Positions 5,434-5,483 of a DNA stretch of 5,483 nt are shown here, one piece after another. Where the stretch lies: positions 1-5,483 of the forward strand of contig CALFEM010000408.1 in assembly GCA_937950105.1 (NCBI GenBank), read 5' to 3'. This DNA comes from an uncultured Alphaproteobacteria bacterium. Its GTDB lineage: Bacteria > Pseudomonadota > Alphaproteobacteria > Rhizobiales > Hyphomicrobiaceae. The notes beneath the pieces are model-generated. The model was not told where the DNA came from. It saw only the letters and a list, made by a program, of their open reading frames with translations, and ran no database searches. How positions within the stretch are numbered: the stretch's first letter is position 1; every line of letters begins with the position of its first letter. Position numbers and translations under genes: made by a program.

Positions 5434-5456
5434 ATCGCGGGGCTTGTCCCCGCGAT
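5434..5456. repeat. Palindromic repeat (9-bp stem) downstream of hemE
   Basis: ATCGCGGGG (5434-5442) and CCCCGCGAT (5448-5456) form a perfect 9-bp stem around the loop CTTGT. It starts 22 bases after the hemE stop. There is no T run after the stem on either strand, so it is not a standard intrinsic terminator, although it may slow or end transcription or stabilise the 3' end. Hairpins of this type, with TGTCAT or similar before and CCA after, are to my recollection dispersed in many Hyphomicrobiales genomes, comparable to REP elements. Only one copy is in the window. The remaining bases to 5483 show nothing further. Confidence 0.7.
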
Positions 5457-5483
5457 CCATTCCTCCGCGCACTCAGATCGGAG

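Noticed and set aside
3943..5472. Long minus-strand open frame of 509 codons opposite hemE and entering the origin gap
   Set aside because: It is antisense to hemE, whose active-site motifs are intact; the translation is low-complexity and matches no family I recognise.
1..5483. A novel defence, mobile or secondary-metabolism system
   Set aside because: All complete genes are recognised housekeeping genes in a conserved order; I see no transposase, integrase, CRISPR repeats, toxin-antitoxin pair or unexplained coding gap.

Overview
This window looks like the chromosomal replication-origin neighbourhood of a GC-rich alphaproteobacterium, most likely of the order Hyphomicrobiales (Rhizobiales). 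Three things support that. The proteins have an alphaproteobacterial character. The gene order, a probable secB tail facing dnaQ-coaE-aroE-maf-DUF299 with hemE divergent, is the one found around the origin in Caulobacter and in rhizobia. A palindromic repeat of a type I recall from Hyphomicrobiales genomes follows hemE.

Layout. Positions 1-35 hold the last codons of a + strand gene, probably secB by synteny, followed by a strong hairpin terminator (73-107). From 141 to 3910 there is a tight minus-strand cluster. Read in transcription order from the right it is: a pyruvate,phosphate dikinase/PEP synthase regulatory protein (DUF299), a Maf-family nucleotide pyrophosphatase of YceF type, shikimate dehydrogenase (aroE), dephospho-CoA kinase (coaE) and the DNA polymerase III epsilon subunit (dnaQ). 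The genes overlap or are separated by 5-49 bases, so one operon is likely. hemE (uroporphyrinogen decarboxylase) runs the other way from 4342 to 5412 and is followed by a 9-bp-stem palindromic repeat.

The 431-base gap between the DUF299 gene and hemE (3911-4341) has no convincing gene and is the most interesting part. It holds a cluster of DnaA-box-like 9-mers at its left end (best: TTATCCACG at 3943-3951), a GC-rich middle with short palindromes, and an abrupt, very AT-rich stretch (about 24% GC over 50 bases) next to hemE that contains two GANTC (CcrM-type) methylation sites. I interpret the gap as oriC, with the AT-rich part as a candidate unwinding element lying inside the hemE leader. 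All genes beside the gap are transcribed away from it, as expected for genes co-oriented with outward-moving forks.

The genes are housekeeping functions with no single shared pathway: carbon-flux control, nucleotide-pool sanitation, aromatic amino acid synthesis, CoA synthesis, replication proofreading and tetrapyrrole synthesis. Their grouping looks like an ancient origin-linked arrangement. I see no mobile element, CRISPR array, tRNA or rRNA, and no new multi-gene system. The notable content is the origin region itself.
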